DNA from: Kutzneria buriramensis
Lineage (GTDB): Bacteria; Actinomycetota; Actinomycetes; Mycobacteriales; Pseudonocardiaceae
Direction: 5' to 3'
Length of the DNA: 64,000 nucleotides
Assembly (NCBI RefSeq): GCF_003387475.1
Contig: NZ_QUNO01000011.1
Coordinates: 62,001-126,000 of the forward strand
Translations under genes and position numbers: made by a program
Part shown: in pieces, positions 7,938 through 14,194 of the stretch
Numbering within the stretch: position 1 is the first letter of the stretch
How the letters are laid out: each line of letters opens with the position of its first letter
The notes under the pieces: model-generated
Told to the model about the DNA's origin: nothing
Database searches by the model: none
Seen by the model: the letters and a program-made list of their open reading frames with translations, nothing else

Positions 7938-8690
7938 GTGACGCACTTCGTTGACCACGGCGGCGGCGGCCCGGCGGTCGTCCTGCTGCACAGCTTCCTC
8001 ATGGACGGCGAGATGTTCGCGCCGCAGGTCGCCGCGCTCGGCGATGCGTTCCGCCTGGTCACGGTGGACATCCGTGGCCACGGCCAGAGCCCGGTGGACG
8101 GCCCCTTCACCTACTGGGACGTCGCCAACGACGTGCTCGAGGTCCTCGATCAGCTCGGCATCGACCAGTTCGCGGCGGTCGGCACCAGCCAGGGCGGCTT
8201 CGTCGCCATGCGGCTCGCGCTGATCGCGCCCGAGCGTGTCACCGCGATCGCCGTGCTGGGCAGCTCGGCCGCGGCGGAGGACCCGCAGGTCGCCGAGGCG
8301 TACCGCGGCCTGGGCACGCTGTGGGCCACGCAGGGGCCGACCGACCAGCTGCTCGACATGGTCGCCACCATCTGCATCGGCGCCATGGATTCATCGGCGT
8401 GGCGGATCAAGCTGCGGGCGTTGCCGATCGACCGCGTGCACGTGCTGCTGAACGTGCTCGTCGACCGCGACGGCCTGCTGGACCGGTTGGGTGAGATCTC
8501 CTGCCCGGCGCTCGTGCTGCACGGGGGCGCCGACGCCGCCTATCCGGTGGAGCGGGCCGAGGAGATCGCCGCGGCGGTGCCCAAGGCCGAGCCGGTGGTG
8601 CTGGTCGAGGGCGGTGCGCACTTCCTGAGCCTGACCAACCCGGACGAGGTCAATCCGCCACTACGCGCATTCCTGACGGCCAACGCCTAG
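7938..8690 (+). CDS. alpha/beta hydrolase
   Basis: A 250-residue soluble alpha/beta hydrolase, similar in layout to 3-oxoadipate enol-lactonase and related esterases. It has the oxyanion motif LLHSFLMDG (about 16-24), DIRGHGQSP, the nucleophile elbow GTSQGG (Ser84), an acid in HGGADAAYP and the catalytic His in EGGAHFLS. GTG 7938 is chosen because GGGAGG lies 6 nt upstream; an ATG at 7911 falls inside the operator spacer and has no such site. It is divergent from, and presumably repressed by, the TetR-family gene. The substrate cannot be read from the sequence; an ester or lactone is likely. Confidence 0.87.
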   Translation: MTHFVDHGGGGPAVVLLHSFLMDGEMFAPQVAALGDAFRLVTVDIRGHGQSPVDGPFTYWDVANDVLEVLDQLGIDQFAAVGTSQGGFVAMRLALIAPERVTAIAVLGSSAAAEDPQVAEAYRGLGTLWATQGPTDQLLDMVATICIGAMDSSAWRIKLRALPIDRVHVLLNVLVDRDGLLDRLGEISCPALVLHGGADAAYPVERAEEIAAAVPKAEPVVLVEGGAHFLSLTNPDEVNPPLRAFLTANA

Positions 8691-8696
8691 CTCGAC

Positions 8697-8724
8697 CGAA
8701 CGGGACGGCACCGCTGCCCGTTCG
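8697..8724 (+). terminator. hairpin terminator after hydrolase gene
   Basis: Arms CGAACGGG (8697-8704) and CCCGTTCG (8717-8724) with a 12-nt loop, starting 6 nt after the hydrolase stop. Confidence 0.5.
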
Positions 8725-8770
8725 CGGACCTGATTTGTTCGGCGCCGTGACCGTTTGTGATGCTGCTCCG

Positions 8771-9724
8771 GTGAGCAGACGGCCCTGGCGGATCCTGCTG
8801 CCCGTGCTGTGCCTGGCACTGGTCGCGGGCGGAGTCGTGGCCTACCGCTGGTTCAGTGTGCCCGGCGGCGCGACCTACGTCGACATCGCCGACGCGAGCC
8901 CGGCGCCGACGCCGGCCGCGTTCACGTCCGCCGGCTCGCGCGGCAGCTGGCACGTCGACTGCGGGCACAACCAGGAGCGGATGTACAACTCCGACAACCT
9001 GGTCGCGCAGCCCGGGGTCCCCGGCGGCGCGCACCACGTGCACGACTACGTCGGCAACACCTCGACGAACGCGCTTTCCACGGACGCGACCCTGGCCGCC
9101 GCGAACACCACCTGCCAGTTCGGCGACAAGTCGACGTACTACTGGCCGGTCCTGCTGATGCCGTCCGCGATGACGCAGATGGACGGCATGGACGGCATGT
9201 CCATGAACCACAGCACCATCGCGGTGCCGACCTCGGTGCGTGTCGAGTACCGCGGCAGCCCGGTCAGCAGCGTCATCGCGATGCCGCGATTCCTGCGTGG
9301 CACCACCGGAAACCCGCACGGCTACAGCGAGGGGCTCGTCAACACCGACCACGTGCAGTGGACGTGTTCCGGCGTCCGCGACAAGGCCACCGTCGACTAC
9401 CCGGAGTGCGGGGCGGGGCAGCAGACGATCCGCGTGTTCGACTTCCCCAACTGCTGGAACGGCACCACCACCGACAGCCCGGACCACCGCGCCCACCTGG
9501 TGTTCCCGGCGGTGGGCGGTGGTTGTCCGCTGGGCACGTTCCCGGTGCCGGAGCTGCACATCGAGGTCGCGTACACGCTGCCGCCGGGCACGCACTACGC
9601 GATCGACGCCTTCCCGGAGGAGCACTACAGCTCCGTCACCGACCACGCCATGTTCGTCGACGTGATGCCCGATTCGCTGATGGCCACCGTCGTCGACTGC
9701 GTGAACTCCGGTCGGCACTGCTGA
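8771..9724 (+). CDS. membrane-anchored or secreted DUF1996 protein
   Basis: About 317 residues. An Arg-Arg pair precedes a hydrophobic segment (about residues 5-27), so it is a secreted or membrane-anchored protein. The rest matches the DUF1996 family, seen mainly in fungi and actinobacteria, with its conserved HHVHDYVGN and DHRAHLVFP motifs and paired cysteines. A Met/Asp-rich loop (DGMDGMSMNHST) may bind a metal, but this is inference. GTG 8771 is preferred; GTG 8747 and TTG 8735 are in frame and possible, and none has a clear Shine-Dalgarno. The biochemical function of DUF1996 is not established. Its stop codon abuts the stop of the convergent lipoprotein gene (TGATCA, 9722-9727). Confidence 0.8.
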   Translation: MSRRPWRILLPVLCLALVAGGVVAYRWFSVPGGATYVDIADASPAPTPAAFTSAGSRGSWHVDCGHNQERMYNSDNLVAQPGVPGGAHHVHDYVGNTSTNALSTDATLAAANTTCQFGDKSTYYWPVLLMPSAMTQMDGMDGMSMNHSTIAVPTSVRVEYRGSPVSSVIAMPRFLRGTTGNPHGYSEGLVNTDHVQWTCSGVRDKATVDYPECGAGQQTIRVFDFPNCWNGTTTDSPDHRAHLVFPAVGGGCPLGTFPVPELHIEVAYTLPPGTHYAIDAFPEEHYSSVTDHAMFVDVMPDSLMATVVDCVNSGRHC

Positions 9725-10351
9725 TCACTTGCCCGGCAGCGGCGGGGTCTTGCCGCCGGTCGGGTTGACCGCGAACCACACGTTCTTGATGCCCTGGCCG
9801 TTGAGGTCACCCGGGTTGTGGTCGCCGGAGTAGTAGTACACGGGCCAGCCGTTCACGGTCACCTGGCAGGTGCCGTCGGCGCGCTCGACGTAGCCGATGA
9901 GCTGCGGGTCCACCCCGGTGGGGAAGATCTTGCCGGGGGAGGCGATCAGCAGCGGCGGCCAGGTCTTGGCGCATTCCCCGTTGCAGGTCGACTTCGGCGG
10001 CATGTTGCTGTCGTTGTCGAAGCGGTAGAGCGTGTTGCCGTCGCCGTCGGTCAGGTACGAGCCGATCTTGTCGGACAGGCCCACCTTGAGCTGGACGTCG
10101 TGGCTGCCCGGGGCGATGTTCGGCGTGGCCACCACCGGCTGGTCCGACGGGCCGCTGAAGATCTGCACGCGCTTCTGGGTCTTGGCGACCGTCGGCGGCG
10201 GGACGGCGACGGGGCTCGGCAACGTGACGACGTGCTCGACGTTCTTGATCTTCACCGCCTGCGGCGTGCCCGCGACGCTGCCGCAGGCCGTCACCGTGAT
10301 CAAGGCGGTGACCAGGAAGGACGTGGACAGGATCAGCTTCGGTAGCCGCAT
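9725..10351 (-). CDS. Lipoprotein_15 (COG4315) secreted-repeat lipoprotein
   Basis: A 208-residue lipoprotein with a signal peptide ending in the lipobox VTAC (Cys23). The mature part carries the PF03640 repeat signature, for example NTLYRFDNDS followed by CNGECAKTWPPLL, and a second unit around VYYYSGD. ATG 10351 is chosen: GAGGAG lies 11 nt upstream and the signal peptide begins there, whereas the longer frame to 10639 would run through the sigma-factor promoter region. It is divergent from an ECF sigma operon and is preceded by TGAACC-N16-CGTGT, so it is a likely member of that sigma factor's regulon. The molecular function of the family is unknown. Confidence 0.88.
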   Translation of the reverse strand: MRLPKLILSTSFLVTALITVTACGSVAGTPQAVKIKNVEHVVTLPSPVAVPPPTVAKTQKRVQIFSGPSDQPVVATPNIAPGSHDVQLKVGLSDKIGSYLTDGDGNTLYRFDNDSNMPPKSTCNGECAKTWPPLLIASPGKIFPTGVDPQLIGYVERADGTCQVTVNGWPVYYYSGDHNPGDLNGQGIKNVWFAVNPTGGKTPPLPGK

Positions 10352-10379
10352 GGCACTCAACTCCTCGATGGTTGCCGCA

Positions 10380-10449
10380 GACACGGCTGTCCGGCGCCGC
10401 CGGTTCAGGTCGAAATTTCTTTGAACCGATGCGGCGATCCGCTCGTGTG
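10380..10449. promoter_or_regulatory. divergent ECF-type promoters for lipoprotein (-) and sigma factor (+)
   Basis: On the minus strand, TGAACC (10402-10407) is followed after 16 bp by CGTGTC (10380-10385). On the plus strand, TGAACC (10422-10427) is followed after 16 bp by CGTGTG (10444-10449). The two -35 boxes form an inverted repeat with a 14-bp spacer. The same -35/-10 pair occurs at 13157-13183. This is the expected form of a promoter read by an ECF sigma factor that activates itself. The rest of the interval up to 10653 shows no gene. Confidence 0.75.
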
Positions 10450-10653
10450 TCTCGCAAGGGCCGGGTCCGCGCGGTGTGCAGGGCGTCGCGCGGGCCCGGC
10501 CCTGCTCCACTGTGGACGGTTGTGCGAACGGGCAGGCGTCGGCGGCCGGCGGCACGCGGCGGTCAGCGGGCCGCGCGGCACGACCGTGTTCCTCGATGAG
10601 GCCGATCGGATTTGCCGGTCGGTGCACGGGGGTCGACACGGAAGGTGGTAGCG

Positions 10654-11205
10654 ATGGCAGGGCTGAGCAGGAGCGCCCGCCAGAAGGTCGCCGACGAGGC
10701 GCTGCTGCGCTCGCTGTTCCGCGAGCACGGCGGCGCCATGCTGGCGTACGCGTATCGACTCATCGGGGACCGCGCCGCGGCGGAGGACGTCGTGCAGGAG
10801 GCGCTGGTGCGGGCCTGGCAGCACCCGGACGCCCTGGTCAACGGCCGCGGCTCGGTGCGCGGCTGGCTGCTCACGGTGGTGCGCAATCTCGTCACGGACC
10901 GGGCCCGCGCGCGGGCGTCGCGGCCGCTGGAGGTCGCCGAGCCGCCGGTCGAGGCGGCCGTCGCCCACGACCATGCCGACGGGGTCGTCAACTCGCTGGT
11001 CGTCGGGGCCGCGCTGGGGCGGCTGTCCGCCGAGCACCGCGAGGTGCTGGAGCAGATCTACCTGCTCGGGGCCACCGCCAGCGAGGCCGCGTCCGCGCTG
11101 GGCATTCCGCTGGGGACCGTGAAGTCCCGCTCTTTTCACGCACTCCGCGCGCTGCGCGCCTTTCTCCCGGGGCTCGAAGCGGGATTGGAACGGTCGGTGT
11201 CATGA
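10654..11205 (+). CDS. ECF RNA polymerase sigma factor
   Basis: A 183-residue group 4 sigma factor. Region 2 includes LFREHGGAMLAYAYRLIGD and AEDVVQEALVRAW (about residues 21-56). Region 4 includes LSAEHREVLEQIYLLG and ASEAASALGIPLGTVKSRSF (about 125-165). ATG 10654 follows GAAGGTGG. The stop overlaps the anti-sigma start (ATGA), showing translational coupling. The 5' region carries the TGAACC-N16-CGTGT motif also found before both neighbouring lipoprotein genes, which supports autoregulation. The inducing signal is unknown. Confidence 0.92.
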   Translation: MAGLSRSARQKVADEALLRSLFREHGGAMLAYAYRLIGDRAAAEDVVQEALVRAWQHPDALVNGRGSVRGWLLTVVRNLVTDRARARASRPLEVAEPPVEAAVAHDHADGVVNSLVVGAALGRLSAEHREVLEQIYLLGATASEAASALGIPLGTVKSRSFHALRALRAFLPGLEAGLERSVS

Positions 11206-11819
11206 AGAACCCTGATGTGGAGCGCTACCTCGCCGGCGCCCTGGACGAGGAGCGCTCGCGGCTGTTGGAGCGGCACCTGCTCACCTGCGAGCAGTGCAGC
11301 GACGAGGTCGCCGAGTTCCACGAGTTCCAGCGCATCGTCGACACCGTGCTCAACGGTCCACCGCCCGACGGCGACCAGGTGCTGCAACGGGCCCTTCGGC
11401 AGATCCGGGCCGAGTCCGCCGCCTCCCGCCGCCGTCGCGGGGCCTTCCTCGCCTCCGCTGCCGCAGTCGTCACCGCCGTCGCCGTGACGACCGGTGTGAT
11501 GGTCGGGCGATCCGGTGATTCCCTCGGTCCCGTACGGGCCAGCGGTGTGGACGCCGGCACCGGCGCCTCGCTGGCCGTGTCCTTCGCCCCGACCACCGGC
11601 TGGTCGCACATCTCCGCCGCCGTCAGCGGGCTGCCGGTGGGGGTCGAGTGCGAACTCGTGCTCGTCGGCAAGGACGGCCGCCGCACCATCGCCGCCGGCT
11701 GGCGGGTCAGCTCCCCACAGTCCACGGTGGACGCCAGCGCCCTGGTCGATCCGGCCGACATCACCAGCATCCTCCTGGAAAGCCCCGCCGGCACGAAGTT
11801 CGTGTCGGTCACTCTCTGA
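11202..11819 (+). CDS. zinc-finger anti-sigma factor with membrane helix
   Basis: A 205-residue membrane-bound anti-sigma factor. The cytoplasmic N-terminus has the ZAS motif H-x3-C-x2-C (H25, C29, C32), which binds zinc and holds the sigma factor. One membrane helix lies at about residues 82-103, and an extracytoplasmic beta-rich domain of about 100 residues follows, a likely sensor or scaffold. The start overlaps the sigma stop by 4 nt. Release of the sigma factor would follow a signal outside the membrane or a redox event at the zinc site. The gene is followed by a strong terminator. Confidence 0.9.
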   Translation: MKNPDVERYLAGALDEERSRLLERHLLTCEQCSDEVAEFHEFQRIVDTVLNGPPPDGDQVLQRALRQIRAESAASRRRRGAFLASAAAVVTAVAVTTGVMVGRSGDSLGPVRASGVDAGTGASLAVSFAPTTGWSHISAAVSGLPVGVECELVLVGKDGRRTIAAGWRVSSPQSTVDASALVDPADITSILLESPAGTKFVSVTL

Positions 11820-11829
11820 TCGACCTGCG

Positions 11830-11863
11830 AGAAGGGGACCGGCCGGTGGGCCGGTCCCCTTCT
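11830..11863. terminator. bidirectional hairpin terminator
   Basis: Perfect 15-bp arms (11830-11844 and 11849-11863) with a GGTG loop, between the stops of the convergent anti-sigma and lipoprotein genes. The arms begin with A-rich and end with T-rich bases, suiting both directions. Confidence 0.85.
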
Positions 11864-11875
11864 GGCGTGCGGGTG

Positions 11876-13099
11876 TCAGTCGGCGAAGCGGATGGAGGCG
11901 ACCATCTTGTCGAAGCCGATGGTGCTCAGGTCCAGCTGGTTGCCGGTGACGATCATGGACTTGCCGGTGCAGTTGGGGCCGGTCCACAGCTTGTAGGTGC
12001 CGTCGGCCTGGATGGAGGACACGCCGGACGGGTTGCCGACGTTCTGGCAGCCGTGGCCGGCGACGGCCTGCGAGCCGTCGGGCTCCTGGAGGTTCTTGCC
12101 GCTGTCCAGGATGGCGCTGGTGGCGGTCAGGTTGCTGTTGTTCTTGGTCGTGGTGGTGGGCGGCGTGGTGGTGCTGCCGCCGTCGCCGAAGCGCACCGAG
12201 CGGATGGCGTTGTCGAAGCCGATGGACGCGAGGTCGCGGACGTCACCGTTGATGACGATGGACTTGCCGGTGCAGTTGTCGCCGGTCCACAGCTTGAGCG
12301 TGCCGTCGGTGGTGATCGACGAGGTCACGCCGGGGCGCGCCACCGGCTGGCAGCCGGGACCGGCCACGCCCTGCGAGGCGCCGGAGTCGGCGAAGTTCTT
12401 GTCGTCGAACAGGATCGCGCTCTTGGCGGTCAGCGCGGCGGTGGGGGCGCCGGTGGGCGGGGTGGTGGTGCTGGTCGCCGGCGGGGTGGACCCGGGCGGG
12501 GTGTGGCCGCCGAAGTTGCGCGAGCCGTCGGGCTCGACCGCCCACCAGATGTTCTGCACGGCCTCGCCGTTGGTGTCGAACGGCTTCACGTCCTTGCTGA
12601 ACGTGTAGATCGGGTGGTGGTTCAGGGTGAGCTGGAAGTTGCCGTCGTCGGCGCGCTTGATGAAGCCGACCGCCCGCGGGTCGACGCCGGCGACGAAAAC
12701 TTTGCCGCCCTTCGGGTTGATCTCCACCGGCGGCCAGGTGGTCTTGCACGCGCCGGTGCAGTTGGAGGTGTCCTCGGTGTCCTTGTCGAAGACATAGAGC
12801 ACCTTGTGCGCGCCGTTGGTGACGACCGGATCCAGGTTCCCGGCGACGCCGGCGGACAGCTGCACCCACTTCTGGGCGACGGCGGCGGGCGCGCCGGGCG
12901 GGGCCCAGTCGCCGGTGCCCATGGTCGCGTTGTTGGACTTCGCGGTGCCCTGCAACAGGTTCAAGGGCGTGGCGTCGGCGGCGTTGGTGGCGGCGGGAGC
13001 CGTCTGAGGCTGCGTCGCCTCCTGGGTCCCGCATGCGGCGAGCATCGCGGCGCCGGCGGCGACGAGGGCAGCAAGGGACACAACATGCTTGCGGGACAT
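11876..13099 (-). CDS. Lipoprotein_15 lipoprotein fused to two beta/gamma-crystallin-like repeats
   Basis: A 407-residue lipoprotein with lipobox LAAC (Cys23). Residues about 80-200 are a Lipoprotein_15 (COG4315) domain with KVLYVFDKD, CTGACKTTWPP and a second unit. A Thr/Pro linker leads to two tandem modules of about 85 residues (about 230-315 and 325-407), sharing SAIL, GxGCQ, GTxKLWTG, NCTGKS and IGFD, which look like beta/gamma-crystallin or peptidase-inhibitor I36-type folds. It is paralogous to the lipoprotein at 9725-10351. The upstream region carries the same ECF promoter as the sigma operon, so it is probably a target of that sigma factor. Function unknown; a cell-surface stress or binding role is inferred. 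Confidence 0.87.
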   Translation of the reverse strand: MSRKHVVSLAALVAAGAAMLAACGTQEATQPQTAPAATNAADATPLNLLQGTAKSNNATMGTGDWAPPGAPAAVAQKWVQLSAGVAGNLDPVVTNGAHKVLYVFDKDTEDTSNCTGACKTTWPPVEINPKGGKVFVAGVDPRAVGFIKRADDGNFQLTLNHHPIYTFSKDVKPFDTNGEAVQNIWWAVEPDGSRNFGGHTPPGSTPPATSTTTPPTGAPTAALTAKSAILFDDKNFADSGASQGVAGPGCQPVARPGVTSSITTDGTLKLWTGDNCTGKSIVINGDVRDLASIGFDNAIRSVRFGDGGSTTTPPTTTTKNNSNLTATSAILDSGKNLQEPDGSQAVAGHGCQNVGNPSGVSSIQADGTYKLWTGPNCTGKSMIVTGNQLDLSTIGFDKMVASIRFAD

Positions 13100-13156
13100 G
13101 GGGTTTCTCCTGTGTGGGCTCGCGGGTTCCGGTCGTCCGGAAGCCGTTCGCGATCT

Positions 13157-13208
13157 ACACGGGGACCCACGGCGAACGGTTCAACGATTTTTCGAGGAAC
13201 CGTTCGCC
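13157..13208 (-). promoter_or_regulatory. ECF-type promoter and inverted repeat before the second lipoprotein gene
   Basis: On the minus strand TGAACC (13178-13183) is followed after 16 bp by CGTGT (13157-13161), the same arrangement as before the sigma gene and the first lipoprotein. The -35 lies in an inverted repeat with 12-bp arms (13171-13182 and 13197-13208) and a 14-bp spacer. Confidence 0.72.
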
Positions 13209-13220
13209 GCCCGTCGTAAG

Positions 13221-14141
13221 TCAGGGAATCAGCACGATCTTGCCGCGGGTGTGCCGGCGCTCTAGCTCGGCATATGCGTCCCGAACCTCGGCCAGAGGGT
13301 AGGTTCGGGCAACGATCAGTTCCAGTTCGGACGCCGCGATCTTGCCGGCGAGCTCGGCCAGCACCTCGGCGCTGGCGCCCTGGGCGTTGCCCTCGGCCTT
13401 GATGCCGTACTTCTCGACGGCGGGGAAGTTGATGATCGTGTTGATCCGGTCCTTGTCGACGCCCAGTTCCAGCGCCAACTCGACGTAGTCCGCGCCGTAG
13501 GTGTCGATGAAGGCGTCGACAGTGCCCCCGGCGGCCTTGCGCACCCGTTCCGCGAGACCGTCGCCGTACTCGACCGCCGTCACGCCGTGGGCGGCCAGCC
13601 AGTCCTGATTGGACGGTCCGGCGATGCCGATCACATTCGCGCCCTCGGCCACCGCGAGCTGTACCACCAGCGAGCCGACGCCGCCGGCCGCGCCGGACAC
13701 CACGACGGTGTCGCCCTTGGACAGCGCGACCGCCCGTACCGCCGCCCACGCGGTGGTGCCGGCGACAAACAGCGAGCCGGCCTGCTCCCACGTCACACCG
13801 GCGGGCTTCGGCGTGAGCTGCGTCACCGGCACCACGACGAACTCGGCCTGGCTGGCGCGATCGTCGGTCCAGCCGATCACCTCGTCGCCGACCGAGACCT
13901 CGCTCACATCCGCACCCAGTTCGGCGACGACACCGGCCAGGTCGCTGCCCTGCCCCGACGGGAACGTGGACGGCCACACCTGCGCGAACGCGCCCTGGCG
14001 GATGCTCGCCTCGCCGGGATTGATGCCGGCCGCCTTCACCTGCACGAGCGCCTCGCCGGGGCCGGGGACCGGGCGGTCCACCTCGACCACGTCCAGCACG
14101 TCGATGCCGCCGAACTCGTTGTACCTGACCGCCTTGGGCAT
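13221..14141 (-). CDS. zinc-independent NADP-dependent alcohol dehydrogenase / quinone oxidoreductase
   Basis: A 306-residue medium-chain dehydrogenase/reductase of the quinone oxidoreductase type. The N-terminal GroES-like domain has GEALVQVKAAGINPGE and the GSDLAGVV block. The Rossmann domain has VVSGAAGGVGSLVVQLA (about residues 140-157). The structural-zinc cysteines of classical alcohol dehydrogenases are absent. ATG 14141 is chosen because GAGGAGG lies just upstream; the frame to 14177 lacks such support. It would reduce small quinones or enones with NADPH in the cytoplasm. It stands alone between a lipoprotein gene and the LAL regulators. Confidence 0.9.
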   Translation of the reverse strand: MPKAVRYNEFGGIDVLDVVEVDRPVPGPGEALVQVKAAGINPGEASIRQGAFAQVWPSTFPSGQGSDLAGVVAELGADVSEVSVGDEVIGWTDDRASQAEFVVVPVTQLTPKPAGVTWEQAGSLFVAGTTAWAAVRAVALSKGDTVVVSGAAGGVGSLVVQLAVAEGANVIGIAGPSNQDWLAAHGVTAVEYGDGLAERVRKAAGGTVDAFIDTYGADYVELALELGVDKDRINTIINFPAVEKYGIKAEGNAQGASAEVLAELAGKIAASELELIVARTYPLAEVRDAYAELERRHTRGKIVLIP

Positions 14142-14194
14142 GTCCGAGCCTCCTCGTCGGGTTATGTGAACCCTCAACCACCCGGTGGCGGGAT

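Noticed and set aside
10352-10639. N-terminal extension of the first Lipoprotein_15 gene
   Set aside because: The signal peptide and ribosome binding site fit ATG 10351, and the extension crosses the ECF promoters.
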